From Nothopassalora personata (Eukaryota; Ascomycota; Dothideomycetes; Mycosphaerellales; Mycosphaerellaceae): a DNA stretch of 64,000 nucleotides. Where the stretch lies: assembly GCA_033816765.1 (NCBI GenBank), contig CM066297.1, positions 1,978,573 through 2,042,572 on the forward strand. Direction: 5' to 3'. Shown in pieces: positions 11,330 to 24,417 of the stretch (position 1 is the stretch's first letter; the number at the start of each line of letters is the position of its first letter). The translations under genes and the position numbers were made by a program. The notes beneath the pieces were generated by a model. It saw nothing but the letters and a program-made list of their open reading frames with translations. It had not been told where the DNA came from and made no database searches.

Positions 11330-11400
11330 TAGGCCTTATTCTTGCGATAGTAGAGCATAACCAGGTCGTCTACGTAGAAGAAGAACATAACCTTATCGTT
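11330..11400 (-). pseudogene. Copia reverse transcriptase core (YVDDLV)
   Basis: Minus-strand translation gives FFFYVDDLVMLYYRK, the catalytic YVDD box of Copia-type reverse transcriptases. The surrounding sequence is coding-like but carries stops. Further downstream, near 10650-10830, the RNase H segment reads SVLDASYG, SGWIFMLFGGLVDYKAS and ITKSLTEAELLSL, typical of Copia RNase H. This fixes family and orientation. Confidence 0.85.
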
Positions 11401-14400
11401 ATAATAGATGCACTTAGAGTCTAATAGGGGAACTAGGCCTAAAGAGGAGAGCGTTGTAGTAAGGGAGTTGTACTAAAGGAGAGGGGATTCCTTAAGTCCG
11501 TAGAGAGCCTTAACTAGTTTAAGAGCATAGCTAGATCCATCCGATAGTCGGTCGATTCTAGGAGGTAGTTGTAGGTACATAGTATACGGTAGGTCCGAAT
11601 TTAGAAAGGCATTTACAATATTAAACTGTTTAGCTTCTAGGTCGAAGCTCGCGGCTATAGTACAGTAGAGGCGGAATATGCTTACTAGCAGTGTAGCGGC
11701 GTATATATCTAAGTGTGTGCCCTATAGATCGCCTCTTACGCATAGCCGGGCCTTAAAGCTCTTTAGCATACTATGCTTATCTAGCTTATACTTGTACACC
11801 CACTTTAGCGGCAGTAGTAGCTAAAGTCCTTTCTCTTCTTACTAAGCATTATAATCCTTCTCTTACTAAGTTGCCTATTTAAATGTGCTAGTAGAGATTG
11901 CCTTAGTAAACTCCTTAGCTATAGCTTCACGCTATTATTAGGCGAAGCGGTACTTCATAGCGGCACGGTAGTTTAGAGGTTTGGGCGGAAGGTTATCGCG
12001 GTACATCGACGTAATAGTGTTAACACGGCGTAGAGGAGAGAAGTCGCGTGTACGTTCGGATCGAAGGACATCGTAGTACTTACGGCCTAGATAACGAGGT
12101 CTCTAGCGGATGCCCGCTATCTAGCTAATAATAACGTTAGCAACTATGATATTATGTAGAGCATAGTGGAAGTAGGCCGTTCTAAGTCTCTTACCGGATC
12201 CGGTAAGGGCGTAATTAGTGTTAGCGGAAAAGTTATCTATTTAGCTAAGTTCTTCGAAGGGGATTGTAGGCGGAGCGGCAGCGACATTTGAAGTCGTCGA
12301 AGTATCTACTATAAGCTCCTTACGATCTTCCTCTATAAGGGCATCTATTAACTACTATTACAGTGTGTTGATGTACTGTTGTTTAGACGCGTTACTATTA
12401 TTTACCGCGTTATTGTTATAGTTAGAGTTCTCTATACTCTCATTAGTCGTTAGTTTGACCCCGGATTTAACCTAGTCTCGCAAAAGTGTAGGGGTTATAT
12501 CGTCATTTGTTAATGGCCAATCAAGTAGCTAGAAACTGCTATCACCTTTAGGTTAGTTGAATGTTGCTAGCGCTCGGTGTTGTAGCTAGTGTAGTTTATG
12601 CCTAAGCAGTAATTGTTAATAGGCGTGTTAACGAGGGTTTTAATAGAGCGGCTACTATTAAGCCTATTCTTCCACCCCCTCGGCCTATGCTATGTCCTGC
12701 TCATAGTAAGCCACATATAGGTCGTAGTACTATTTACGCTCTTTAGCCGGTTCTACTGTTACGATGTTCTTAATAGGGGTTGAGTAACTAGTAGTAAGAA
12801 TTGATAGGTCGTAGAACGTAGTCTTATTAAAGAGGACGTCCTTTACCTGTATAACCCTATCTTTCGATAGGTCCTACACCCTATAGATGTTAGTAGAGTC
12901 GTAGCCTACAAGGTATCCGATAAGTGCTCGTTCTTTAAGCTTCTTAGTCTTACCTAGTTAAGTAGTGCCATAAATATACACGTAGGCTAGGCAGCCGTAC
13001 ACTACTATATAGCCTACATTTAGTACCCTACCTATTGCCAATTCGAAGGGAGTCTTCTAGCCTTTTAATTGGATTAGTGACCGCTAGAGAATGTAGACGG
13101 CAGCTACTATGCATTCATTCTAGAGCTTTTTAGGCAGGCGAGCATAAATACGGATTGTGCGAGACATCGTAATAATAACGCCGCCCGCTCGTTCTACTAG
13201 GTCCTAGTTAGACGCGTAGTTAGCGGTGTTGTGCTACTCAATTTGATTGTTATTAATAGTTGAGCGGAAGGCTATACTAATAGCTGCTTCATTATCGCTA
13301 TAGAAGCAAACAAACCTACGCCTAATGAAATTAATGAAGCTAAGTAGGCTGTTAAAGCAAGCTAATACTAATGGTTAGTCCCTATTCTTAATAGTGAATT
13401 AAAATTGCCTATAGGTATCTAAATCGTAGAAATGAACTAGGTAACGATTACTATTGTATACTAGTATGAACTTAGCTAAATCTATAGCTACGTGCCTATA
13501 GGGAGTTATTGCCCTAATTGGCTTAGTCCTATTAAACACTTTATGTACCTTAGCTAGGCTACATGCTCTATAATGTGCAGTAAGGGGTGCCTTAGGTGTA
13601 TTAGGGTTGATGACTACCCCCTCAACTCTAAACAGAAGCTAGTTAATGCGTTTAGCGCCAATATGGCCGAAGATTTAGTGCTACTAGCGGCCTAAGAGCT
13701 TACGGTGTTTAATAGGGGTCCTACTAGACGTTACTATACCTTTAGTGCCCCCTATGCTGTTCATTACTGCCATAACGGTACGGTCGCCGTTAGAGTCCTA
13801 AATAGGCGGTGTTTAGATAGTATTACCCTTACCAATTGTGCTAATAAAGTGCGCTATGCGCTACTTCTTAGTAATCTTTAGTAGGATGCTCCCATTATTA
13901 CTCGATGGCCATTTATAGACCATCTCTAACTAAGGCGGTGTAACTACCTTAAAGAAGGGGATTGTACTAGTAGGGCGGTGTAGGTCTATCAATTTCTTGT
14001 CATTATAATAGACTAAATTGGTGCGTCCGTGCCACTAAAGTCTAGCTGTCTCTATGCGTAAGTAGGAGATAACGTTCACATAAAAGCCTAGGTAATAGGC
14101 TACATCTAATAGGGTAAATAGTATCCCCTCTATCTTTATACGAACCTTGCCTAATGCGGCAATAGGGAATGTCGTAGTTCCGGCTTAGATTAATAATGTA
14201 GTTAGGCGCTCTATAATGAATTCTACGCCCTACTAGTCATAGTGATTAATAATATAGGTGTCCGAGCAGTTATCGTATACCTAGCAATCCCTAAAGTTAA
14301 AGCTTAATTAGCTTATCGAGCTCGAAAGGATAGTAAGACTAGTAAAGCCGTGCGGTGCGGCCTTACCCTTAGCAATTGCCTCATCTCGTTCCTTATCCGT

Positions 14401-15692
14401 GCGCCTATTACGGTTCAATACGCCTAGTAAGCGTTTACTATTATCGCCTAAGTAGTAATTAATAAAGTGCTTCTAGCACTTCTTCTACTACTTAGAGCGC
14501 TAATCCTTTAATAGACGCTTCTTAGGGTTAACTACATCGCATAAATAGAGGTTCTTATAATAACTCTCCTTAGGCTCGCCGGTAATGTTCTAGTAGCCGC
14601 TTAGCTTATTACTACTCTTATTATCCTTATTGCCACGGTTACGGCTCTTGTCGCCGCGGCTGCGGCTACGCGTGTTATTATTGTTCCTACCCCCTATGCC
14701 TACTATAGGTGCTAGGGTCGGTAGGACTTCTAGAGGATCGTGTTCGGCTAATAGCTCGCCTACGAAGGTTATAAAGACTAATCGACCGCTGTTAGTAACT
14801 AGGGTAGTATCGCGTATCTATTCGAGGTATCGCTTAGTAAGTTTACTAAGAGAGAGCTTATTACGCTTCTACTCGTTATACAGTAATGCTCTATAGGTAG
14901 GAGCTTACTTCTACTATATTGCGAGCAAGAAGTGTCGTACTAGGTCTCCTTACTTAGCGTAGTTGCAATCTAGCATCTTAGTCTATAATACTAGCTAGTC
15001 TAAGCACTAGTCGTTAATCCTTCGGGCTTAGCTCTTCTAAAGCCTATTTAGCTCTAGTGTAAGTTGTCGCTTACGCAGTATGTCGTCTAGTCTATACTAT
15101 GTCTTTAGAGCCTAGTACTTGCCTCTAAGAGTGCGTTTCCTATGCATAAGCTCTTAGCCTAGCTCCGTAGTAGTACGGATTAGGTAGGTAACTAGTTTAG
15201 ACCTTACTGCGGTAAAGATGTTATATATCCGCTACCTACGCTTAGCGTCCGACTAACGGAGCTTAATAAGCTCTTTGTCTGCCGCCGTAGCGTCTTTAGC
15301 AGTGTATGCTAATTGGATCTATTCGAACGTTAAGAACACCGGCTCTACTAGCTCGGCGATAGTGTCGTTCGGATCTACATACTTCTAGATGTTTAGAGAC
15401 TTAGCGTAGAGCTCTAACTAACGGTTAAACTTATCCTATTAGTTATAACTCTTAAGAACGATAGTAGCGTGCGGCAAAGTACCGGTACTACCGGGTGTCT
15501 CGGTAGTCGCTATAACGGTGTTAATAGGCCTAATGAAAGTTCCTATAGGTCCACTAGGGTTACTACACTGCTATGTAATGGTTATTAATGGGATAATGAT
15601 AGATCCTACTGGTTTTTAATAACGATGCAAAATCTGCTCTAGGGCTTCGTTTTATGTAGCGAACGTTAGTAAGCGCCTATCGGGCTTATAAC

Positions 15693-15898
15693 TATTACGT
15701 TATAAGTGGTTAGAAGTCATAAAATAGGCTTATAAAGGTGTTTTAAAAGCAGATAGTAGATTGCATGTGTCTAAGCTAGAATTGAAGGGGCTGCTTATAA
15801 AAAGGCTGTAGGTGACTAATTAATGTTACCTAATTCTTAGCGGCTACTACCTTAGGTTTAATTAGGCTACAGCGCCGGTGCACGCTTAGATCGTGACA
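15693..15898 (-). repeat. Copia LTR, right (5' LTR of the element)
   Basis: Same length and sequence class as 1605-1810. It ends in CGTGACA and is followed by TAAGG at 15899-15903. The mature transcript would run leftwards from here. Confidence 0.85.
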
Positions 15899-15903
15899 TA
15901 AGG

Positions 15904-16140
15904 AGCCTAGCGAGTCTAACGAGTCTAGCAATAGTTTATTTAAGGCTGTCGAGGGTGTTTTAACTACTTCTAGCGAGGCTAGCGAGTCTAGTACTCGCCC
16001 TACTAATAATATATTAACTCGCTTAGCCGCGGCGGAGGATCGTATTTAGTAATTAGAGGGTACTATTAGCCGCTTAATTGAATTTATTAGCGGTCTACTA
16101 GGTAGCGAGTTAGTTACTAAATTTCGCTCTTAGTAATAAT
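15904..16140 (+). pseudogene. Transposon ORF with Zn2Cys6-like cysteine array, 3' part
   Basis: Continuation of the 1088-1599 frame beyond the Copia insertion. It reads GAG CCT AGC GAG.. (EPSESNESSNSLFK), then a Ser/Thr-rich linker and a leucine-rich helix-like stretch (NILTRLAAAEDRI, LEGTISRLIEFISG). It ends in several stops around 16130. The helix following a zinc-cluster-like array recalls the linker and dimerisation helix of fungal binuclear-cluster proteins, but that is inference. Confidence 0.5.
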
Positions 16141-16299
16141 ATAATATTAAGTAGTCTACCTCCTATCTATATACTACGAGTCTATACTTCCCTCTACTTT
16201 TTCGGTCTTAGCTACCTCGTAGATAGCTTAATAACAAGCCTATTTCTCGGTGCCTTTATACGCTAGTTATCGTTAGGTAGACTCTAAAGTAATAGCTAC

Positions 16300-17755
16300 G
16301 AGTCTAGCTACGAGTCTAGCTATGTAATTATCGAAGCACTAGTTGCTACTATAGACTCGCTTAAGGCACTAGTTACTACTATAGTCTTACTTAAGGACTC
16401 CTTCTTAATCTCTCTAATTTGACTCGTAGCTAGACTCGTACGCTCTTCCTTTACCTTCTTAACCGATACTTCGCTAGCTAACGTACTTACTAGCTTATTG
16501 CCTAAACCTTTCCCTATAAACACTAAATTCTACTATCGAGAGGGGGCTCTAAACCCCGTTAGCTACGGAGACGAAGACGAAGAGGATTAAGGGCTACTAG
16601 CTATAAGATTAATATACTCTAGAGACTCGGCGATTAGAGTTACAGTATGTCGATACGGTAAGCTACGACTCGCTAGACGCTTCTCGCTCTAGCTTACTAC
16701 ACTCGCTAAACGAGAAGTAGCCTAACTCGCTATAGTAGCCTAGCGAGCAATGCCCTAATCCGCTAGACGTACTATAGTACTCGCTACTATACTCGCTCGC
16801 TAGTCCTTAAGCTTACGCTCGCGTCGGCGGTCTACGTCCTTTATAAGTTCGCTAAGACTAGCTAAGGACTCGTTACTACTCGAGTCCTCTACTACTCCTC
16901 GTCTATATAGATTGTTTAAGGCTCCGCGACCTTAGTTAACCTAATACGTGACGTTAACTAGTACTTCTCGCCTATCCTTCGCGTTCTAGACACCCTTAGT
17001 ATACGGTATTAATATGTCCTCGAGATCTCGCTCTCGTAGGCTTAATTTGCTTAGAAGAATAGGTGCATTATCTTTAGTAGCCTTTACGAAGAGGAAGGGC
17101 GGTATAGTATAAGGACGTGTAAGCTATAGGCCTAGCTTATCCGCGCCTTCTTAAAAGACGAGGTTATAAAGCTAGGTTATTGTATCTACTACTTTAGCTA
17201 AAGACGACTCGTAGCGAGTCTATCGTCCGGTAATTTGCTACGCGCTAAGGAGCTTATGCGGCTAATACTCCTATGTCTTAAGGTCCCCCTTACGTTTAAT
17301 AGTAAACGGCACCTTATATAGCTTAACGGATATTATTAGGCTAGGTCCCCTAGGCGGTTAAGATAGCTTTTTAGCTTTGCCCTAGACTAACGAGATAGGA
17401 ATACTTGTACTACGAGCCTTAATAACACTAGTCCGTAGCCCTAAGTAGCGCTCGACAACGGGTTAATTCTAGCATTACTAAGCTAGCGAATATAAGTCTA
17501 CTTATTGCGAGCGAGTATCTTATTAGCCCGACTATAGCTACTCGCTACGAGTAATGTATAAAGACCGTATCTAGTAGTGCCGTTTAGTTTCGAAGGGGTC
17601 TCGGTACTAGGAATCGGTAATAAGGGTAAAGGCGGACTCGTTACGGACTCGCTAGGCTCGATAAAGGCTAGTTTAGGTATACTACATTTACTACACCTTA
17701 GTAGATAGCCGTAGACCTCGCTATAAACTAGAGAAGTCTTTACTGACTTATACAT
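16300..17755 (-). pseudogene. Unrecognised minus-strand ORF remnant of the DNA transposon
   Basis: Minus-strand open pieces persist: residues such as MYKSVKTSLVYSEVYGYLL with LLRCSKCSIPKLAF at 17498-17755, then VPFTIKRKGDLKT, GADKLGL and KATKDNAPILLSKLSLRERD further left, and a Ser/Lys-rich stretch at 16320-16523. Stops are mostly TAG. It may be the C-terminal continuation of the transposase or a separate accessory gene. No family recognised. Confidence 0.4.
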
Positions 17756-17759
17756 GTAA

Positions 17760-18175
17760 AGATCGTCCTAAGTTAGAGCTAATATAATGTTAGAAGTAGT
17801 AGGAAAAGACTCGTAGGAAAAAGGACGTAGGACGTAGACTCGTTACTATATAACCTATAATAGCTTACCGGCTTAAGCAAACAAGTCTATTGTTCGTTCC
17901 GTTAGCTCTAATCCGTTAAGGCGAGTAGGCGGTGTGTACTTAGCGAGTCCCCCTCTATCTCGGAGATATTACGTAGTCTCGTTTCGTAGATACTAATAGG
18001 CGTAGACATACAATTTCCTAGGGCCTAGGCTAGGGCCGGCCTCGCTACCGTCTATTGTTAATAGATAGCTAGTAGTAGCAAGCTTCTTATTAACCTACTC
18101 TAGCGTTAGAGGCGGTAAGTATATAGTAAGGTCTATAAGGTATTAGCTATAGGATTTGTAGACTCGGTTAAGTAG
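17760..18175 (-). pseudogene. Transposase, C-terminal part (left of the Gypsy-2 insertion)
   Basis: When Gypsy-2 and one copy of AAGTA are removed, the minus-strand frame coming from 25504 continues without a shift into 18175. There it reads LNRVYKSYS, YLIDLTIYLPPLTLE, VNKKLATTSYLLTIDG and SEAGPSLGPRKLYVYAY, with TAG stops where Gln would stand. I infer that it is the C-terminal domain of the integrase-like transposase. Confidence 0.6.
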
Positions 18176-18180
18176 AAGTA

Positions 18181-18615
18181 TGTTACGGTTCGGTCCAAAC
18201 GGCAGCCCCGACTAGACACACGAAACACTAATCACTTAGAAACACGTGATACTAATTATCTAGACGCACGTGACACTAATCACTTAGAAACACGTGATAC
18301 TAATTATCTAGACGCACGTAACACTAATCACTTCACGGACTAATCAGTGTGATTAGTATACTCAGTAGGACTAATTAAGGTAATTATACTAAGCTATAGG
18401 CTCTACGCCGCGAATCTCCTTTGTATTTAGGAACGCTAGAAACCCTTATAGTTCTAATGCGTTCAACTTATGTTACTATCTCACTAATTGGAATACAACT
18501 CTTATTCCTATTATTCATCTTCGCTTAGCTTACTTTAGCCTCTCTAAAGAATAATACCGCTACGTGACTTAACTTATCTCTCTTTTAAGACTAGCCCTAG
18601 AACGAGACAATAACA
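18181..18615 (+). repeat. Gypsy-2 5' LTR with 48-bp tandem duplication
   Basis: 435 bp against 386-387 bp in the other copies. The extra length is one additional 48-bp unit in U3: 18225-18272 and 18273-18320 are near-identical units beginning ACACTAATCACTTAG. RIP-type changes relative to the unmutated copy at 24418 (CTGATCA to CTAATCA or CTAATTA) run throughout. Confidence 0.9.
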
Positions 18616-18789
18616 CTTTAAACGCCCTTAGGATAAGCGCTACTTAAGCAGCTAGTAGGGGAACACCCGCCCCTAGCGAAGTAGGAAGCATCCGCCGTGC
18701 GCTACTATAATAGACCACTACGAAGGACGATAAGTCTAATGACGATAACGAGCCTACTCTAAGGAAGAACGACGTTAAGGCTACTAAGC

Positions 18790-19565
18790 TAGACCTCTTC
18801 TATAGAGACAGGGCTAAGTTCGACGACTAGATCAATTAGATAGATATGTATCTTATGTTCAACCTAGTCGATGCCGATAAAAGAACTATATTCGCTATTA
18901 CGTACCTTCGCGGAAGTGCGTAGAACTAGATTAAACCTTACCTTAAGGAATACCTTAAAGGTATAGGACGATTAGACCCTACTAGAATGTTTAGGAGCTA
19001 CACTCTCTTTAAAGATAAGATGAAATCAATCTTTAGAACCTCGAACGAAGTCTAACAGGCTATACGAATCATTCAACACCTAAAGTAGAAGACGTCTACT
19101 TTAGAGTATGCAGCCAAATTCGAAGAATACGGACAAATTACCGGATAGGACCAGACGGCGTTAATAACTATATTCCGACGTGGACTTAAAGACTCCGTTA
19201 AGGACGAGTTAATAAGATACGGGGGACGGATTACTAACCTCAAAGAGCTAATAAAGGCGTCGATTAACATCGATAACTAGCTCTAGGAACGACACTAGGA
19301 GAAGAGATACGACTCTAAAGTAGGAGGAATAGTAGGATACGCTCCGGACCGTAGACCCTTAGGAGGATACGTTGCGAAGGGAGAATTCTTACAACAAAGC
19401 CAGCCCTACTATAGACCACAGCTAATAGAACTAGACGTTTCCTAACGAGGACGGAAGATCGACAAGAGTAGGGGCCACGGAAAGCCCTTTAAAGGAAAAG
19501 GAAAACTTACATACTATGCCTATAGTAAGGAAGGCCACATAGCGCGGGATTGCCGCGGTAAAAAT
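18790..19565 (+). pseudogene. Gypsy-2 gag with zinc knuckle
   Basis: The translation reads IDMYLMFNLVDADKRTIFAI, then a retrotransposon-gag-like stretch (MFRSYTLFKDKMKSIF, LEYAAKFEEYGQITG, IFRRGLKDSVKDELIR). At 19512 a knuckle reads YYAYSKEGHIARDCRGK, with two Cys codons changed to Tyr (TGC/TGT to TAC/TAT). Confidence 0.8.
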
Positions 19566-20739
19566 ATAGTGCGCCGCGAGCAATTTAATATAATACAACC
19601 CCGAACTAGTAAATCTAAGAGCAGCGTTGGATCTCGAGGAGATACCGACTATACTCGGAGAGTAGAGGAGAGAGCTAACAACAGAAGCACGACGCCTCTC
19701 CTAGACCCCTTAGAAGGACGAGGAGGATACTATAGGCAGCAAATAGTGGTTATTCTATTTAATACGAAGAACTAACTACGACAGTTTAACATAATGACAC
19801 GAAGAGTCGACTACGAGACCGAATCCGAGTCTCGAAATAGTTATAGAAGCCTTTATTAGCGATTCTATTACTAAGACTCGTGTCAAATCTACTACGCCGC
19901 GAAATCGGGCGTAGGGTATTAGCCTTAGCAACTACGAGGAACCCTAGGAGCGACGCATAGGCAAAACGCTACGCTTAGAGAAGTGGACATCGATAAATCC
20001 TACTTTAACGAAGATAGAAGCGATAAAGAAAATCAGGACCTAGGATAGAACGGATCATGGTCACTAGAACCATAGGAAGAAAGTTAAGAAACTACCGGGC
20101 TAGATACTATCGAGGAAGAACAGGATCCGGAAGAATTAAGCGAAGAAGATTCCTCCGAAGGAGAAGAGAGCGACACTAACGACGACAACGAACAACTTAC
20201 CTTCACGGTAGATGCACCTAAGAAACTATACGACATAATCATCTACCTATAAAGAAGGCACGAGGAATTCCTACCTAAGATAGGTAGACGAAGGAAGCTA
20301 CATTCCATTAAGTTTAATAAGACACTCGACACCCTACGAGGCATAGCCTAGGGATACCTACTTATGGAAACAACCGAGAATCTAGCAAATACCGTTATAG
20401 AACGACTACCGATAGGAAGCCGAATAATAGGAACCGGATATCTTACACCGTTAGGAACATTTATATCGAATGAATTACGCAATATAGTACAACACGCACG
20501 CGTACTCTACTTAGAAACGTAGAAGATCTAGGAACGTAATAGACTATAAGTATAGACATAGGGCAACGGGCTATAGGTTCTAGCCGAAGCCTCTAGGCAC
20601 GAAGCATAGCGAACTACATACTATTCGGGAAAAGGATTAGCTCCCTAGGAATAAGCGACCGGAGGGAGTTATGCAATACTTAGGCTTATGTATCGACATT
20701 AAACACAGTTTTCTAGACATAAGCAATCGTTAACGGACA

Positions 20740-22640
20740 CAAGACTAGTGTTATAATCGACTTAGGAGTAGCGGGGAATTTTATCTCCGAGTCTTTCATA
20801 AGAAGAAACAGGTTAGCTACCCTAAAGAAGAAATAGGGTTACGAGTTAATCGCGGTAAACGGATTATCGTTACCTAGCGTAGAATAGGAGACGATACCAT
20901 TGCCACTAGCTATCCAATAGCACTACGAGAATATTACCTTAGATGTTACTAATATAGACAGTTATAACATAGTATTAGGTATGCCTTAGTTAAGAAAGCA
21001 CAATCTAGTAATCAACTAGAGAAGAGGAGTACTTACATTTAGGGAATGCGATTGCGTTGTCGACATTTAGCCTACGTAGTAGTAGCGTTCACTAGTAGAT
21101 AAGGTAAGGAAATAGCTAAACGAGATATAGCTTACGCCGACTAGAAGGATAAAAGAACTACCTTCGACCGGGATAGACACTAGCGTGGGGCCGCCGGGTT
21201 ACGAAGTCACTAGAAGTAATAGAAGTAACGCACCATCGAAGAATACTAACATCTTAGAGTTAAGTATTCCTAAGGAGTATCGTAAGTGGTCGCGACTCTT
21301 TAAAGAGGAGAGAGGTAAAACCGCCTTACCTAAGCACCGCCTATAGGATTACAAGATTAACATTTAGCTAGGGAAAGAGCCTCTATAGAGACCCCTATAT
21401 TAAATGTCTAAGAAAGAGCTATAGACCCTACGAGAATAGCTAAAGGAGAAGCTAGCTAAAGGATAGATAAGAAGATCTACCTTAAGTGCAGGAACTCTAT
21501 ACATGTTCGTTCTAAAAGCAAACGGGAAGTTACGACTCGTATAAGACTATAGGAAGTTAAACGAGATCACGATTAAGAACCGATACCCGCTACCTAACAT
21601 CGAAGAAGCATAGGACAGATTAACCGGATCGGACTAGTACACGAAGATTGACCTACGAGATGCCTTCTATGCTATACGAATAGTAGAAGGAGAAGAATGG
21701 AAAACCGCTTTTAGAATAAGATACGGACTCTACGAATTCTTAGTTATGCTAATAGGATTAACTAACGCACCCGCATCCTACTAGGACCTTGTAAACGAAA
21801 CACTTAGAGACCTACTCGACGTATGCGTTATCGCCTATATAGACGACATACTAGTCTACATAAAAGGATCCCTATAGGAACACATAAAACAAGTCTAGAA
21901 CGTCTTCGAACGACTTACGCAATTAGGATTCAAGACGGCACCCGAGAAATGCGAATTCCATAAGAAAGAAGTCAAATTCTTAGGCTTTATTATTAGCACT
22001 ACAGGGATAACGATCGACCCTACGAAGACACAGTCAATTAGAGAGTAGCTAGAACTAAAAACAGTTAAGGACGTACAATTATTCCTTAGACTAGCGAACT
22101 ACAACCGGAAATTCATTAAGGACTACGCGAAAATAGCAGCACTAATAACGATGCTTACGAGAAAGGACGTTACTTAGAAATAGGGAAAGGAATAGACTAA
22201 AGCATTTAAGAAACTTAAGGAACAATGCGCTTTAGCCCCTACGCTTCGATTATTCGATAGTAGTAAGGAAGTCTATATCGAGACCGATGCGTCTAATATA
22301 GCAATAGGCGCGTGTCTAACGTAGACACACGATAGGTAGAGACACCTAGTAGCCTATTACTCCCGGAAAATGACTACAGCGGAATAGAACTACGACATCT
22401 ATAACAAAGAGCTTCTAGCTATTGTTGCTACTATGCAACATTAGAGAGTATATGTCGAGGGCCTACCGAAGTTAACGATTCTTTCTAACTACAAGAATCT
22501 TACGTACTTTACGACGACGAAAGAACTTACTCGAAGGCAAGCCCGCTGGTCGGAGCTGCTGGGACAGTATAAGTTCGAAATTAAATATACTCCAGGACGA
22601 GAGAATGGCCGCGCCGACGCGCTAAGCCAAAGAAGCGACT
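20740..22640 (+). pseudogene. Gypsy-2 protease, reverse transcriptase and RNase H
   Basis: The protease box reads TSVIIDLGVAGNFIS, so the D-S/T-G motif is now D-L-G. Reverse transcriptase blocks are [44 protein letters not shown] and VIAYIDDILVYI. RNase H reads VYIETDASNIAIGACLTQ, then LVAYYSRKM and YDIYNKELLAIV, ending GRENGRADALSQRSDY. TAG stops interrupt every domain. Confidence 0.9.
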
Positions 22641-22779
22641 ATATAGAAGAAAAAGAACCAGTGCAACATAAGATATTAAAGACAAACCCCGACGGAAGTC
22701 TTAGTGCCAACATAAGAGAATTCAATAACATCGTACGGATATTAGGCGATAGGGACGAACAATTCCCTATATCGCAAGG

Positions 22780-24030
22780 AAAATACTAAGTACCTAAGCA
22801 TCGAGAAGAAGAATACATACGACAACATTACGACGGATTAACTTATAGACACCCTAGAACTTTAAAAACAATGGACCTAATATAGCGCAGCTTCTTATTC
22901 CTACAAATGAGACTTAAGGTATTACGCTACATTAAACAATGCGTACACTACTAACGAAACAAGGCTACGAGACATGCAAAATACGGTTACCTACAGTTTA
23001 GGACACTACCGACGAAACCATAGGACGAAGTTACAATAGACTTTATTACGAAACTCCTACCGTTAAGAGATTAAGTTACGAAACAACTATACGATATAAT
23101 ACTAGTCATAGTTAATAGACTTACGAAATACGCACACTTCATTCCTGCATTAGAAACGTACAATGTAGAGCAGCTCGGATACCTCGTACTAGATAGACTT
23201 ATCCGATACTACGGATTCCCTTAAGCGTTTATAACGGATAGAGATAAGCTATTTACATTAAACTACTAGAAGACGCTTATAGGAACGATCGGAATCAAAT
23301 ACAAGCTGTTAATAGCATATTATCCGGAAACAGACGGACAAACCGAAAGGATAAATTAAACGCTAGAACAATACCTACGACACTACATCAATTATACATA
23401 AGACAACTAGGTCTTATTACTGCCAATAGCGCAGATTGCACTAAACAACTACAAATTAGAGACAACTTTAACGACACCATTTTATACGAACTTTAGTAAA
23501 GATCCTAACCTATTTAGAACACCTAGATCCTACCTATAAGCCGAAAGAGTAATCGTGACGACGGATACTCTTAAGGAAGTGCATAAAGAAACACGTAAGG
23601 CGATCGAAGATATATAATAAAAACTGTCTCGACAACGGTAGGACACGAGAAAAATAGCACCTCTACTAAAAGAGGGGGATAAGGTCTATCTCCTTACAAA
23701 AAACTTAAGAACAAGAAGACAGACCAAGAAACTAGATTACGTTAAGGTCGGACCATTTTTTATCGACAAAGTCATAGGACTAGTTAACTACTGCCTACGA
23801 CTACTACTAGACGCAAGAATCCACCTAGTCTTCTATATCTCTAAGTTAGAACCCGTAGACGCCGAAACACCCTGCTAGGAGAGCTTCTATTTCGAACCGG
23901 AAGCAGAAAACGAATTCGAAGTCGAAAGAATCCTAGACAAGAAAGGTTAGCGATACCTTGTTAAATAGAAAGGATACGACGAATCAGAAAATACCTAGGA
24001 ACTAGAAAAGAACCTACAAAACTATTAACA
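22780..24030 (+). pseudogene. Gypsy-2 integrase and chromodomain
   Basis: Integrase blocks: DEVTIDFITKLLPLRD, VNRLTKYAHFIP, AFITDRDKLF and YYPETDGQTERIN. After the linker a chromodomain reads EFEVERILDKKG, stop, RYLVK, stop, KGYDESENT, stop, ELEKNLQN near 23906-24010. The stops replace Gln or Trp codons. Confidence 0.9.
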
Positions 24031-24417
24031 AAAGATCCGAGAATATTATAAGAAAAACAAAGACCTATAAGTCAACTAGTAGGGAGTAGTTCGGGTACCT
24101 CCTAGAACTCGTTACCGAGACCCTTAATAGCACCCTATGTGCCTAGTAACAAGTTGAGAACTAGACCCTTACAAGGGATATCCGAAGGAAGTAAAGAAGC
24201 CTCTTCTATCTCCTACTCCTCGATCTCCCTTTCCTTAACGGAAATCGCCTCCTCGGCACAACGATCTACTAGATCTATCTACTAACGTAAGCGCTCCTCG
24301 CGCGCGCGAGCAATCTTTAGATCCTCGAGAGCCTTCTTATAAACCCGCATCGCCTCCTCCTAAGCGGACCGAGACTCCTGGATTTTCTAACGAAGACGAG
24401 CCTTCTCCTCTACTAAC

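Larger units (their letters stand above)
1605..15898 (-). mobile_element. Copia-type LTR retrotransposon, RIP-inactivated, with two nested insertions
   Basis: Two 206-bp LTRs (1605-1810 and 15693-15898) are flanked by a perfect 5-bp duplication TAAGG (1600-1604 and 15899-15903). The LTR ends are TRTYACG..CGTGACA, an inverted repeat once RIP transitions are allowed for. Without the nested solo LTR and Gypsy element it is about 7.2 kb. Gag and pol run on the minus strand from about 15.6 to 9.3 kb, in the order gag, protease/integrase, reverse transcriptase, RNase H, which is the Copia order as far as I can place domains. Stops are dense in every frame. It inserted into the plus-strand ORF of the DNA transposon. 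Confidence 0.85.

Noticed and set aside
14630..14896. Arg/Leu-rich plus-strand ORF inside the Copia element
   Set aside because: Antisense shadow of the Copia gag/pol frame, biased composition only.
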